A stretch of DNA of 64,000 nt from Edolisoma coerulescens (GCA_013397115.1 VWZW01006867.1:496001-560000), one strand, 5' to 3'. Shown: positions 37,561 to 51,135, counted from the stretch's first letter. Notes: generated from the sequence alone by a model not told the origin. Made by a program: numbers and translations.

Positions 37561-38507
37561 AGCGATTCCCTGCCATACTGTTTGCTTTCTGAACCTTCCT
37601 TCAAATATTTAAACTCTTCTTGATTGCTCAGTTTGAAATCTTAAACAAACTATAGGAATAAATCTACTTGTACATACACTGTAAGAAGGACATTCCCATC
37701 ATCCTGAAGTTTTATTATTCCACCTCAAGGAGTGGCACCGTTTCCTGCATAGGTGCATGGAAGTGATGGACTTTGTTCACTGGGGGCACACATTTTTAAC
37801 CTGGTTTTCTAGTCCGATGAGATAATAGACAACAAAATAATGGAAATGGTTTATAGATATGGTTGTACATGAGCATCCATAACTGAGGGGAATGTATCAC
37901 TTTGTCTCTTCTGGTTTCATTAATGCAGAACAGCATTTTGCAGAGACAGGCCTAAGCATATGATATTGTTTCCCAGAGGAAGCTCAAAGCTTGTTAACTG
38001 AAATCTGGAGAAGTATGAAAAAAACCCTATTGGATACTGACACACAGCAATAGACTGGAGTAAATCTTCTTTGTGACAGGTGCCTTACAGCTGTGGGTGA
38101 CAGTGCCATAGAGGCAGAGAGCGAGCTATTGTCATGTAAGCTATTTAGCTGAGCTAAACTGCAGAGCAGGACACAGGCTCAGATGAATCAGGGGACTGAA
38201 AAGTGCAAAGACTCTTCATATGAAATGGGAATATGCGCCACACAAGCCAATGCTGGTAGGGGGTCTCTCTCTGGGGACAAGGCTTGAACTAGATAGATTA
38301 AATCAACTAAAAGCTACGACTACAATTTACATTCTCTGTTTTGTATTGCACTGTGGTACTAGTAACAGCAGCACACAGAGACTTCACACAAAAACAATCC
38401 TTTCTTTTGCTGAGGCTTGTCTACACAGAGAAATTCAGTAGTATCTTTATATCAGCATAACTCCCCATGTGGACACTCTTCCTTCAGAATAATTCCAGGA
38501 TAATTAC

Positions 38508-38540
38508 AATTATGCTGTATAATTATGCTGCATAATTATA
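38508..38540. repeat. Short AT-rich tandem repeat
   Basis: Roughly two and a half copies of a 13-bp unit (AATTATGCTGTAT / AATTATGCTGCAT / AATTAT) lie head to tail. This is a small slippage-type duplication. Confidence 0.75.
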
Positions 38541-41500
38541 ACAGTGAGTTTCTTGGTGTAAACAAGCCCTTACTCTTTAGCTGAATCGACTTGAACCTTC
38601 AGAATTATGTTGCTGCCTTTGCTGTTTACAACCTTCTCAAACTTGTCAGTTTTATGCTATGCATTCCCACCCACTAGCTGTTGTTTATCCAAAGTAAACA
38701 TATTTGATTGCTCTAATTTGTTCTCAGATCAGTCCCTCCAGCCTCATACCCTTATCTGACATACAGAGCATCACAGTATTTGGTAGGTCTCAACTTCAGA
38801 AGCAGGACTTCAAAGCATAACACATGCGCCCAGATGCCTTTAAGTGGCTGTAAATCTGATTTGTGGGACCTATAGAAGGAATTTCCTCCTTATTGTTGAG
38901 GTAGAAATCCAACTTGCTCACACAAGAGGCAGATAAATTCTCCTCACAATTTCTCAAGGGTCTAACCATCATCTTCACTCACTCAGCTCTGCTGCAGTTA
39001 GCTGAGGAAACAGAGGCCACATCAAATGAGGTGTTTTAACCTTGTGAGCTGCATTGGAAGATAAAAGCATCCATCACTGCTCCACACTAGCATTCTTGTC
39101 CTCATCAGAAAACATCAGCTTCAGCGGGAGAGAAAGATGGGTAATCTTGGCTTGGGTGGTGCAAAGTCACCAGCATTTTCAGTCTTGTTTTCTTAGCAGT
39201 CTGAGAAGCAAGGTACACTGCTAGCCAGGTCACCAGTCCAGGATTTAGTCCACCTTGTTTGGAATTGTGGCATGACACTGAATAACTCTTCACTGATATT
39301 AACAATTTCCTCTGAACAGCCCGCAAATTATTTACTGCACAGGATATTCATACCAAATTTACCTCCTGTTCTTAAAACAGATTGTCAATGATATCTTTAA
39401 TACCAATAGTATGGATACTAATGATAACAAATAGAGCTAATAAACTGTTATTTATCATTTGCTTGGTATTGACATTTTAAAGCATTTCTGGAGCACTTCT
39501 TGTGATCCCTGGCACTCCAGTAGCTGCAGGGATGGCCTGCTCACCAACCAGAGAAAAGCAGGTTCCCCTTGGACTGGAGTGCAACAGGCTGGTAGGTGCA
39601 CATCAAAGCTATTCCAGAGTTGAAGGCAAGAAGTACAGAAAATTATTCAGTTTTGCTAATGGCAGAAGTTTAGGACGTTAATAAGTGATAAGGAGTAAAC
39701 CATGAAGTTATTTGTATTTCAACTTCAAACTCTTGCTCAGTTTCATTTTGCATTCACAAATGTACTGCTGAATTACTTTCTTTCTCCTCTCCAGCCGCTT
39801 TGTTTTCCATCCAAGTAGAGGAAAACTTATTTCTTCTCTTGATTACAAGGAACATACTAAAGCTGCTTTTTGCTGGTGCAGTCAGAGGTTGAACTGTGTC
39901 AGTTGGGAAAGAGCATGATAGGGCAAGTCACAAGGGAGTTCTGCTGTGTCCCTAATTAGCTGAGCTACCCAAATAATGTAGAAGGTCATCAGAAGCCATT
40001 TTCACTCTGTTTCTCAAATAGGGAGAGAAGCTGTGTTCATCTGAGTATTCTGATCTCATTTTAAAGAAAACAGAAGGAAAGGAAGATTTTCATCCACTCT
40101 GATAATTTATCACATGCAGCAGTGCAGCTGTTTATATCAGAAGGCGGAAGTGGAAGAAAGGCCTTTGTTTCTCTTTGGCAAATTTTCCATGACACTCTCA
40201 GTAGAAGAGAACTACTTTATCCTGTAGGGTGCAACCCTCACATGGGAACACAACAGCAACAAAAAAAAGGTTAGCTGATTGTTTGGCAGCAGGTTAGTAT
40301 TCTTCATTCAGTTATTTAACTTTAGCATTCCTCTAGCTTTTTCCAGTGGCAGGAATAAAACTTGGAAATTACAGAAACTCCTACTCTTCCTTTGTTCAAG
40401 TGTGAGCACAGGTCACATAGAAATTTTACAGTCTCAAGCATTTGAATTATATGTAAAAAATATTAGTATCCTCTTGTATTAAAATGCCTACTCTTGGAAC
40501 TGATACGGATGCAAAGACCATTTATATTACTGTTGCCTAACTGAGCTATCACTGTGCTTGGAGCTGTACAGTAGAAAAAGGGTAACACTGGATCGAAGAT
40601 GGAGTAGGTGGACGATGCTGTGATTCACAGGGTGCTTGGGCTGGTTCTGTCCCTCGGATGGGATTGCAGAGCAGCCACTGCAGGCACAACATAGTCAGGG
40701 CACAGGCAGCATTCATGCAGGGGAACAAAAGAAAGATGGCTTTTTAGACATTGTAAAACAGAACAGAAAGAAACAGGGGGGAAAAAAAACTGGAAAGGGA
40801 TATTTCCATTGAACATGCTTGTAGATTTCTGTTGGTGAGAATATAGTTCAGGAAATAACACACATATCTTTTATGTAAAAAAATAGTGGAATTTTTCAAA
40901 GGTTCGGGTTATGATAATACAACAAGGGTAGCCAGAAACCCATTTTTGCCTTAACAAGCATCTATATACCATGTTCAGAGGAGTTCACTAAGAACTTCAC
41001 TTCTAATTTGACTCGGTAAAGGAGCTTTGTTCAATTAGCCTCAAGGGTCTGTTAACACAAAAATCCACTAATATTAGGAAAATTATATATATGAAAAGCT
41101 AGTTGTGATCATGTCACCAACTTCTTAATAAACTGAATTGTGTTGGGGAAATAAGATAATAAAAACTTGCCAAGTGGGACTAAATAATTAAATTTTAAAT
41201 AAACTGTAATTTTCAGTTGTGTCGTAACTCTAATAGTTGAAGAAAAACATTGAGAAGCAGGAAAGCACATGTTAATATAGAAATTTAAGGATAATAACAG
41301 AAAGCACTAATACTGATTAGGATGATTATGATGATTATAACTTCCAGTATGTAACATCATAATGAAAATGATCCAGCCTAGTATGCTCTCAGAAGTTATA
41401 CATTTAGTTAGGCACTAGGAAAAATCTTTTCATGCTCAGATGGTTTATGCAGTTACAGTAGAACTTATAAAGAAATAAGGAAAGGAGTAAAGTAAGCTGA

Positions 41501-41990
41501 TCAGAATAACGATGATCTAAGCAGAAAAAAGGTTTCCTCATTCAAAAAGATCCTGCAACTCCATCAAATAGGAACATGGGAAAGTAAAAGATATACTGAG
41601 GGAAGAGGAAAATATATTGATATAAAGCATTCAGAGGTAACACTGGGAAGCATGGTGACTTCAGTTGCAGTCAATATTGAGATTTATTGATCTGAGAGAT
41701 AAATATTGACCAAGGTGATGCCAAAGTCAATATTTAACTTCAGGGACCATAAATCTTAATAGCAACCGTAAAGAGCAGTCAGTATCATCTATGTTTGACA
41801 TATATTTTATTGCCTTTTACAGGATATAAAAGGTTTCTTAAAAGAGAAGCTGTTTCCTTCATTTTGAAAAGTCCTCGCCTTGCCAGAGCAATCCAGATGT
41901 ATATGTCTGTCTTTTCAAAGATCATCTAATGATTGGTGTGTCATCAAAAGTGTGAGAATCATTTGCATGATGAATAAGTTGCCTATTAAG

Positions 41991-42037
41991 CAAAAAAACC
42001 CAACCAAAAAACCAACCAAATAAAAAACAACCCCAAA
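41991..42037. repeat. A/C-rich low-complexity tract
   Basis: The tract consists of A runs interrupted by CC or C in the pattern AAAAAAACCCAACCAAAAAACC and so on. It carries no G and only one T. Similar A-run plus A/C tails occur at 15920-15950, 51968-52000 and 59315-59390. Confidence 0.8.
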
Positions 42038-45000
42038 CAGTTGGCAACAGCATCTTTTGAGATTTAAGCTAGCTGTGAAATGCTATCATACATGCAACAT
42101 CTTGCTAGATAAAGCTATTTAACAACTTAGTCAGCTATAAATTATGTAAGTTATCTGCAATTCTCCCAAGGTTTCTTAATTTTTTAATGCTGCACCTCAA
42201 CATATCAACTGGATCCATAAAATGTTCATGTACATAACAGTTCCTATTATATTTACATATTATTACAGTATATGTACTACTGTGTTCCCTTGCATATTTT
42301 ATTTTTCTGATTTTGTTATTAAAATTTCTATCAGATCTGCTTCTAATATGTCAAGCACTCTTTAACCCAATGTCTAGGATTCACAGTATTAAATACAAAG
42401 ATCTTTTTCTCACTTGCTCTCTCCTTCCTCTTTGCTTATGTTAAAGAGATGACACTGACAACCATACCTAAGGTATATGCAAGGGAAAAAATACTCATGA
42501 GGTAGCAACTGATAATTTAGTTAATGATCTTGGAACATTCCTAACTGTCCCAGTGTTTTCCCTAATGCTCAGAGGAGATTTCTCTTATTACATTAGAAGA
42601 CATTGCTTTTCAAAAGCCACTGCCTATTTGACATTCACTTTTCTGACACATGAAAAAACACATTTATAATAAAAGATTACTTGGACACTACTGCAGTGAA
42701 TGAATCCAATTCTTCCTGAAAATCAAGTTTTTAGACCATTTTATATGATCTAACCCAGCACAAGGGAATGTTTTGACACGATTTTAGGTAATAAGGCTTT
42801 AATTCTATGAAAAGAAGGCTTTATGACATTAAGGAGCAAGACAGTTAACCTCAAATGGTTCATTCATGTCAGCGCAGTCCAAAGATGTAATTAGTTGTAA
42901 TGTCCTTACACTCAGAGTCAGGGGTTTAGAGAAGGAAGAGACACCAATGGCACTGCCCATCTCCTGCTACTCACTCCCCAGGGGTCTGGGCTCTCTAATT
43001 TTACATCTCAAGAGTCCTGACAGACTATGGCCTTCCTTTCAAAAAGTGTCAGTACATTACCAGGACAACTTACAGGGAGGATTTTCATGCCTGAGAAACA
43101 GTGAGCGTACACAGGTATATCTAAACCAATGCTGAGATTGGTGCTTAGGCTTTAGCAGTGCCACATTTTAGACACTTGTTAGCAGGCACCTGTAAGAGGT
43201 AGTAGATATTTGGCAGTTTTAGTCTGATTATTTGCATGACTCATTAAATTTTTGACTGTCAGAAGAAAACAGAGTTGTCTGGAGAGGGATTACCTCGTCA
43301 TGCTGTTTCTCATGACTTTCCCAGTCTTCAGAACTCTGCAATTAAGTGATTGAGTTTTATTGATATCAATTCTCTTGTTTTAGGAGGTGGCAAGGCTAGA
43401 AAATATGGTAATTAGCTAACACAGTAAAAAACCATATCCACTTCCCCCACTACCAGTGCTAGGACTGAGCAAACACTGATCCTGGAAGCACTCACAAAGT
43501 TTACGCTTGCCTGAGGGAGTATCTTCCAAACCTTACTATAAGGGTAAGTCAAGTATTTTGCTCATTTTAAGTATCTGCAATTGTAAGCAGTGGTGATAAT
43601 ACTGGGAAAGAATGCAGTTTAGAAAAGACATGACTCTAGACAGGAAAACACTCTGAGATAACATTTCAAGAGAAGCAAACTGGGGGGAGGGGGTCCTTTA
43701 TCTGTTACATCACAGCAATCTGGCTTTTGAAATGTTCTGTAGGTAGCTGTATTTGCAAACTGTAACTTGTGATGACTCCAGTGACAAAGGGAGGGAGAGA
43801 CATCCCAGTGTGTGTGAGAGGGAAAAAAAATCACTCCATAGTTTGTGTTTCCACTAGGTGTAGTCATCATCTGGCATTTGGCTTGGGTGTAATAACTTGG
43901 TGTCTCTTTGTTCCCCCATACAGGATGAAGGCTCTAATCAGTTTTGTCAGAACGTTTGCTCAGTTAATCTCCTAGCAATGTGTGATGAATAATCTGCCTA
44001 TTGACTGTCTCAGCAGTTGGTGGGTTCTCCACCCTCACCCCATGGTGAGACGCATCTAGTTTCTGCTGGCTGCTCATTTTCCTTTAAAAGAGGAGCTCTG
44101 TCTCTCTTCCCAGCCCCCAGTAGGCACATCCCACCCATCCCACCCCTTTTAGCCTCACGCCCCTCTTCTCCCCTTCCCCTCTGGAATCTGGAAAATGCTG
44201 CCCACCCACTCTGGGTTTTGTCCTTGGATAACTACCTTCCTGCCAGTCACCTTGAGCTCTCACACCACAGAGAGTTCCCTCTCCGCTGAGCTTCGGATCT
44301 TTATTTTCATACCAAGAAAAACAGATTTAGGGTGAACAGGAAAGTTTTGGCAACAACTGTCATCACATTATCAACACAGTGTTAGTGATGAATAGTTCTG
44401 GAGGAAAGAAAATACCACAGAAAGCTCTACTTCACTGGGACAAAAATACAAGGGTGGATCTGAGAGCTTCCTTCATCATTGACTCGGAAGAAGAAAAATA
44501 AGAAAAAACTCTAATCAAAATATCAAATTTCAATTGCCTGCAACTGTGAATTGACTTGACAAGAAAAATCCAAGCCTCTGTTCTGCATGAGACTGCACAC
44601 AACTGTGGGGTCTGCTTGTGCCAGCCCTTTGCAGAGCAGAGAACTGTAGGGAAGTTTTTTGCAAGCATCCCTGATTTCAACATGGTTGGTAAAAAAAAAG
44701 CCTGACAGAACATCTATGTAAGGTAAAGGGTTTCAGCTCCTGTGTCAGGGCAATATTTCTGTAAATTCCTAAATTAGGCCAGAAATAAAACCCATTATAC
44801 AAAAAGCAGTGTAGATTTTTTGGGATAGCAATATACTTTTGGTTATAAAGGCTGACAGAGGTACATTGTGCATTGAGAAGAATACAGAAAACATTACATA
44901 AAACATGGATTTGAGGAAATATAAATTAAAAGCTTCATGACTGCCAGATGTGAGGTCTTTTCAGACCTATCTGAAATGCAAAACTGTACTATTTTGAATA

Positions 45001-45274
45001 AGCACAGATGTACTGTTAATGTAATATTGCACTTGTTACAGAACTTCCTTCACAGGTAAATCTGCCTTGGATCAAGCTCCAACTCTGGCAGACAGATTGC
45101 ACCTGAGTGACATACATGAAGGCAGTATTCTTATAATTGTTACACAGTTTGGATTCAGTATCCTTTTAAGGGTGTTCTATTTTTTCAAATTGATCATTCC
45201 CACCTAAATAAAAGTGGTTACAGCTCCTCTTTGTAGGCTTCTGATTTATTGTCTGCATTGTCCCACAACGACAC

Positions 45275-45316
45275 AGATAGATATATAGATAGATATAGAT
45301 ATAGATAGATAGATAT
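45275..45316. repeat. Imperfect (GATA)n microsatellite
   Basis: GATA units interrupted by ATATA steps run across the interval, ending in a pure stretch GATAGATAGATA. GATA repeats are common, length-variable loci in sauropsids. The minus-strand open frame across it encodes only a Tyr-Ile repeat. Confidence 0.9.
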
Positions 45317-45319
45317 TTT

Positions 45320-47110
45320 TGTCTCCTGCAAGTGGTACCAAAAGCCACCTGCTTTCTGTGTGTTCCTGAACCCCACTAGCTCCTGCAGGCAACCTAAACT
45401 AAGTCAGATTTTGTATTGTCTACATTTCACATCCATCTTTCCTGTTGGGTGGTCCTGCCACTCCAGCTTTGGTGATGGATCTCAGAAGCCATCTTGGCTG
45501 CACAACCAGGAGGGCTCATGGGATAGCTGGAGCCAGGCACAGCATGTCAGGTCCCAGCACACAGGAGTTAGTGCATCCCCAAACACGTCCTTTCACATTT
45601 ACATGCAGGTCTTACCCAATGCTTTCCCCAAAGGCATAGCAACTGAATCATTTCAGAGCTCACAGGAAGCAAACAGATGGTCAGCAAGAATATGATACAT
45701 GATTATATCTGTGCATAAAAGTATGCATATTTGAAAGCGTGTACAAGCCTCCTTGGAGTGAGTATATAGAGTTTCACTGCTTTTTCTAGGGTTCTGGGAA
45801 GTTGTTTTCAGTTTGAACTTAGTGTCAAATAAATCTGGTTTATAGGTCACTTGTGATAGTTTGCAACCAAGTTGCATAGCACTGTGAAGCAGATACCATC
45901 GCATATTATATCATCAGGAATTCCTGATGCAAAAATAAGGAAAACATTTTAGATCTCTTGCTTTTGTGTTTTGAAGCTTCTCTTGCAACTGAGAAACTTG
46001 CTAAAATAAATTAAATAAATGAAATGCCGCATAAAGCACCTGACACAAGTGAATTATGCTAATAGAATGGGTGTGTGTAGTTCACCATAGATGTATATCT
46101 CATGGTCCCTGTTCACACCTCAGCATCTCATTCACACATTCTTGAGAGAAGGATCAATCAAAAGCGAGGTGCTAAATAGCATGCCTTTAGTTAACTAGAT
46201 TTCAGAAGTTTCTAGGAGTTTCCATGAGTCCAAGAAACAGGGGAGATGTACATTGTATGGATTTTCCATTTAAACGTGAAAAAGATCCTGCCCTCCACGT
46301 TTCTGCTCTCTTTCCTCAGCCCTCACACGTATTTTCCAAACATCTCTCCCACTGCCTCCTTTCAATGAACACCATGCATTCAAACTTCTTACCTACCGGG
46401 TGACTTGCCCTTTCATCTGCTCCTCCACAACGAGCTCATAGTCTTCTCAGAGATGTTTTGAAGAGCTCCGTACAATCTACTTGATGAATTTTCATGTCAG
46501 AAAGTATCACCTTGCTACCTAAACATGAACAGAAATGTTTTGGCATGGGAAAGTGATGCAAGAGGATGGGGACAAAGAGGAAGCAGCAAGCTGCTGTTTT
46601 CAGCAGAACACCTGTGACAATCTTAACAGCCCCCTGTCTCCAGAAGTTTCCTGTCTTCACAATCCAAGACTTTCCCCTCTATTGCAGACCAGGTATCACA
46701 CTCAGGCTCACAGGCCCCTTTCAGAGCTCCTCCCACCAGGCTGGGCCTGGCAAATACATGCAGAGAAAGGGAAATTCCGGGGGGCTGCAAAAGCTATGCC
46801 TAAGGCTCTACTTTTTGCCTCAACTTCCTAATGCCTAAATATGACCTTCCCTACCTCTTCACACTATAGCTTGTTCACCAAGGCCTGGTGAAACAAACTA
46901 GAGCTTTTGCTGAAGTCTTTATGTGTGTAGCCAGGACTCATTTTCAGGGACATGTGACAATCTTTTCCAAACAGATTGTAATTTAACATTTTAGGATCTG
47001 TCACCTGAATTTGAAAAGCAAAGCTTCTGTACTTTTCTGACCAAACTGCCATGAGTCCAACTCTCCCAGTATATTCCGCATCAGAGACCTCAGTGGCAGT
47101 TCTGCAGTTA
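45320..47110. other. Unique sequence without a gene
   Basis: No gene is supported. The plus-strand open frame at 45360-45695 (111 codons) overlaps a second frame at 45445-45639 and shows no domain. Confidence 0.5.
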
Positions 47111-47114
47111 AGAT

Positions 47115-47672
47115 GTTATCCCCCTGTACTGGGCACTGGTGAGGCCACACCCTAATACTGTATCCAGCTCTGGACCACTCACTTCAAGAAGGACATTGAG
47201 GTGCCGGAGCAAGTCCAGAGAAGGGCAACAGAGCTGGTGAAGGGTCTGGAGCACAAGTCCTACGACGAGTGGCTGAAGGAGCCGGGGGGTTTAGCCTGGA
47301 GTAAAGGAGGGTCAGGGGAGACCTGATCACTCTCTGTAACTCCCTGAAAGGAGGGTGTAGCCAGGTGGGTGTTGGCCTTTTCTCAAAAGGAACTAGCAAC
47401 AGAATGAGAGGACTAGTCTTCGGCTGCACCAGGGGATGTTTAAGTTGGACATCAGGAGGAATTTCTTCACAAAAAGGGTGATTAAATATGAGAATGGACT
47501 GACGAGAGAGGCAGTGAGTCACTGTCCCTTGAGGTGTTTAAGCCTCGAGGTGTTTAAGAAATGACTGGATGTGGCACTGAGTGCCATGGTCTAGATGACA
47601 TGGTGGTATTTGGTCGTAGGTTGGACTCGATCATCTAGGACATCTTTTCCAATCCAATTGATTCTGTGATTC
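47115..47672 (+). mobile_element. CR1 LINE 3' end (5'-truncated)
   Basis: The segment opens with ctgtactgggcactggtgag and continues with ggacattgaggtgccggagc (47191-47210), then agaagggcaac, then the 'gaaaggagggtgtagccaggtgg' region. It ends in gattctgtgattc (47660-47672), the octamer-like CR1 3' terminus (ATTCTGTGATTC). It covers the last ~150 codons of ORF2 plus the 3' UTR. The coding frame is broken by substitutions and indels, so it is a dead copy. A 16-bp direct duplication (GAGGTGTTTAAGCCTC then GAGGTGTTTAAG, 47531-47558) replaces the single 'gaggtgtttaag' of the usual element. Sequence identity to the CR1 phrases I know looks moderate to high, so it is younger than the fossils at 23190 and 27195. 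Confidence 0.95.
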
Positions 47673-47674
47673 AT

Positions 47675-49045
47675 ATCTTCCACCTCTTTTTGTAAGTCAA
47701 AAAGATTCATGACTAGTCAGCGGTTATCCTTATATCTCAAAGTAATATCCTCTTAAAGCAACAATTTCACATGAATCTTTCAAAGCTGACTCCAATGTGT
47801 CAATCTTAACAACTGACCTAATCCCCCATATCAAGTAGAAAACTTGCTCCTCCAGTCTTAAAAGATCACTGTTCTATAGCATACAAGCAAATTGTCATAT
47901 GAGAAAAAAAAAAAAAGCATATATGTTCTCTGTATTTTCTGCAGATTAACATGCAGTGTCTCTGGACTCATCTCCTTCCTTTTCTGTTTTCATTATACAG
48001 GCTTCTCCAGACCTTTTTATCTGAGGTAAGTGATTGTCAGTTTATTCAAGGCACTTACCATATTTGCAAGAACTAGCACAGACCTCTCACATATTTGGTC
48101 TAGGTGTGATAAGAACATTTGCTCTTTATACATTAGCCTCACATAAAACCTGTCAAAGACACCAAGCAGTCCTGCAATATATCATCTGTTCTGCAGTGCA
48201 AGTGAAGCTGGGTGGTTGGCTTCATCAGCCCGTTAAGACCAGATATCACTACTGCTGCCCTCCAACAGCCACAGCCCAGAGAGGCTGGCAAGATGCATAT
48301 GTCGCGTGACATGATCTAACCTGCAGGAAAGCAGCTTTGTACTCTTCCACCAGCAGAAGGTGGCCTGAACACAACAAAGTGTTCTAGGTGAGTGCTCTAG
48401 GTGAGGCTACAGCCCCTCAAGCTACAACCGTGCTGGTAAAATAAACAGTGCTGGGCAGGCACTGAGCCTCGATCAGCTCCACTGTTAAACTTCTAGAATG
48501 ATTTTGACCCGGGGCCAACTTGCACTCACCCAAGCAATCTGTAGGAAGACTTCTTGAGCTAGCACAGGCCAGGGATTCTCCCCACTAGTGGCTACAACCA
48601 CCTTGATCCCAAGGGTTAAAGTGTTTAATTGTGTGGATGCGGGCAATCCAGTGCCAGGTGACTTCAGTAGCAAAGAGACGGACATGTTTGATTTACTAAT
48701 AGAGATGTAGCCTCACTGTCTAACAACTTCCTGTGAAGCTCAAAGTGGAAGCTTCTGAAGGAGCCCAGTGGATTCCCATGCCCTGGATTGCCCCTCTGCT
48801 AGTTCTGAAAAGCCAGATCCTGAATTCTCTGCTAAAGTCTTCAACAGTATTGAATGAAAAAGGGATGAGAAGCTATAAAGCAGACACAATTCTCCAGCCT
48901 CCAGATAATAATCCCCAGGTCCATATGCAGAAGGAAAAATGTATATGCCTGGGTTTCTTTAATAGATTATGCAGTCTACCCGCTCACATTTATCACATGG
49001 GCTAATGTAAGATTTACTGTCCGTAATTAATCAACCTTAGGCAAG
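47675..49045. other. Unique sequence without a gene
   Basis: No gene is supported. A splice-bounded candidate at 47945-48025 is listed among the findings. A13 lies near 47904-47916. Confidence 0.5.
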
Positions 49046-49049
49046 AATA

Positions 49050-49150
49050 TTTAGCACTTCTACTCCATTTTTCATTTTCAAAGTGCTTTTCAAACACTAC
49101 CTAATTAAACATCAGGACCAATTATTTCCAAGGTGCTTTACAGACACTTT
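49050..49150 (-). mobile_element. MIR/L2-type SINE or LINE tail fossil
   Basis: The words ttcaaagtgcttttcaaaca (49077-49096) followed by ctacctaattaaacatcagg, and again aaggtgctttacagacac (49130-49147), match the reverse-complement orientation of the tail shared by ancient MIR/L2-type elements ('tcaaagcgctttacaaacattaattaat'). The phrase appears twice, which suggests either two overlapping fossils or an internal duplication. Heavily diverged; boundaries are approximate. Confidence 0.5.
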
Positions 49151-49154
49151 TAAG

Positions 49155-51020
49155 AAATGAAATAAGCACATTTTAGCATGTACATGAGGAATCTTTTTAA
49201 GTCAAAACAGCTCTATTTGCAACCTGCTGAAGGAATGACAGCAGTAATCGGGCTGATATTTCCAAACAGACCACAGCAGCAGCCAGTTAGGTCTGTTCCT
49301 ATGCACACAAAAGCCTATAATCCAGCCTCCTTCTTAAAATGTCTATCTCACACTTTCATTTTGCCTGTGAGAGGACACATTATTATTAAAGAACTGCAGA
49401 ACTGGGATGAGAAAGAATTTCTTCTTTGCAAGGGACATATGCCACCACTGGGCTGGGCTCTGATTCATATGCTCAGCAGTAACTCATGAGGTCACACTTG
49501 TAAGTCTCACCTCATTTCTTTCACAGGGGTAGCAGAACAAGCTGTGTGTTCACACAGCAGTACTGTCTTCACCAGCAAGGTCAATCCAAGGCATGGTATT
49601 TACTCACTGAAAACTTCCAATACCCTTCCCTCATGACCAGAAATACAGGCAGCATTGGCATTTTTTGACCACTTCTGAGGAGAAAGCTGGGTGTGGTGGG
49701 ACATGCCTGTCATCCCAGCTTCTCCAGAGGTGGATGGGTGCCCAAGAGCATGGGGCTTCAGTGTGCTCAGCCAGTTTTCCACATCACGTTTGGCATCAGT
49801 CTGATGATCCCTGAGCTCAAGTCAGCAGGTTGCCTAAGGAAGGGAGAACCCACCTGGATCAGAAACAGAGCATTTCAGTTTCTGGCAGCACAGTGCAGTT
49901 TACCCAGGGGCGTGTACTGAGACTGTGGTGATTTAAATCCATAGGCCACTTGATGGTAGATTTTGATTGAGAGTGGACACACAGCCCCTCCTGTGCTCTC
50001 TGCTACAGAGAAAACACAGAGGTAAGGCACAGACTGCAGTGAGCCAGGGTTGTCAGGGCTTAACAGCAAGTTCTTATTCATGCCAGAATCCTTCTCATCT
50101 CAACAGTGAAGAAAGGATTAACACTGCATAAATAGGCAAAGAAGAGCAGAAAGTGTGACATTTCCGTGACACGATAAATAAAATCAAGAAGCAAAATATT
50201 CTTCATTAAACATTAAGAGTTTATGGATCTGCCGACGTGGCCTGGTGCAGTTCTGGTCAGATACCTAAGGGAGCACTATATAAGCCAGCTCCCTTCCTGG
50301 AAGCAGCCTAGCCAGGCAAACATGGCATTCTGCACCAGGTCATTAAGCTCTGCTGCAAAGTCAGCTATATTGACTCAGCACATCACACTAATGTTGCTTC
50401 ACTTCTTCTGGGGCCTGGACAGGTTCATGCAGCACGGGTAACTCAGTGCAGCACTTAGATGAGCTCTCCAGGTGCACATCAAGGCAGGGGACAGCAAACT
50501 TTCAAGGATGGTGTGTACCAGATGGTATTTTTCTTTCCCAGATTAGAGGTTAAACATGCTGGTAAGAACGCTGTGGGATCCATGAGAGACTGCCTCTTAC
50601 AGAAACAATATGCTACCATTTTCTATCATCATTAAATTGCATCTGTACAAGGCAGAAGCTCCTGCTGCTCTCAGAATGAGCCAGAAGGTGGGAGCCACCA
50701 ATGTCTCTCTCCAGATGGCACAGCCCCAAAACCATCTCTGTGCTAGCCTGACTGGTGTTTTTAGAAATTGACCTCCATGATGCTACTGGTTTCCGTACCC
50801 CAGACTGTGAATAGTCTGGAAGAGTCACAGGGATGCAACAAAAAAGTTCTGCAAAACTGAAATTTAAGGCTGAGGCTTTTCTGCCTTATCCTTGACTGCT
50901 ATGCTTGGGCACAGCTGCCTTACAAACAAATTACAGAATTATATTCTGGCTTAGATGTAAGCAAACCTACCTTCAATTCACAATAAGTCAAGTGTCTTTC
51001 ATAAGAGTGCTAAAAATTGG
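49155..51020. other. Unique sequence without a gene
   Basis: No gene is supported. The plus-strand frame at 49178-49489 (103 codons) has no recognisable domain. Confidence 0.5.
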
Positions 51021-51029
51021 GCTTTGGGT

Positions 51030-51135
51030 TAGGTTGTTGACCTACATGCCTCAGCTCCCTGGCTTTGAAATGGGAACAGTCTTTCCAGCAGGGACATTGC
51101 TGAAAGAATTTCATTCCTGCTTATAAAACACTACC
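51030..51135 (+). mobile_element. MIR-like fossil
   Basis: The string tgcctcagctccctggcttt (51047-51066) followed by gaaatgggaacag resembles the MIR phrase 'cctcagtttccctgtctgtaaaatgggaataat'. Downstream, ttgctgaaagaatttcattc and cttataaaacactaccatag parallel the MIR 3' part ('tgaggattaaat...taaagcgct...tag'). Match quality is lower than for the copy at 37430. Confidence 0.5.

Larger units (their letters stand above)
37565..45270. other. Long gene-free stretch
   Basis: No gene is supported. Minor structure includes a short tandem AATTATGCTGYAT repeat at about 38508-38540, an A/C-rich low-complexity tract at 41991-42037 and a C-rich segment at 44030-44190. A possible splice-bounded segment at 43457-43543 is described among the findings. 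Open frames are under 95 codons. Confidence 0.5.

Noticed and set aside
38985..39060. gctgaggaaacagaggccac, resembling a minus-strand MIR
   Set aside because: Single phrase match only; downstream 'ttaagt.acttgcccaaggtca' equivalent is not recognisable.
45166..45348. Open frame encoding a Tyr/Ile repeat
   Set aside because: It is the translation of the GATA microsatellite.
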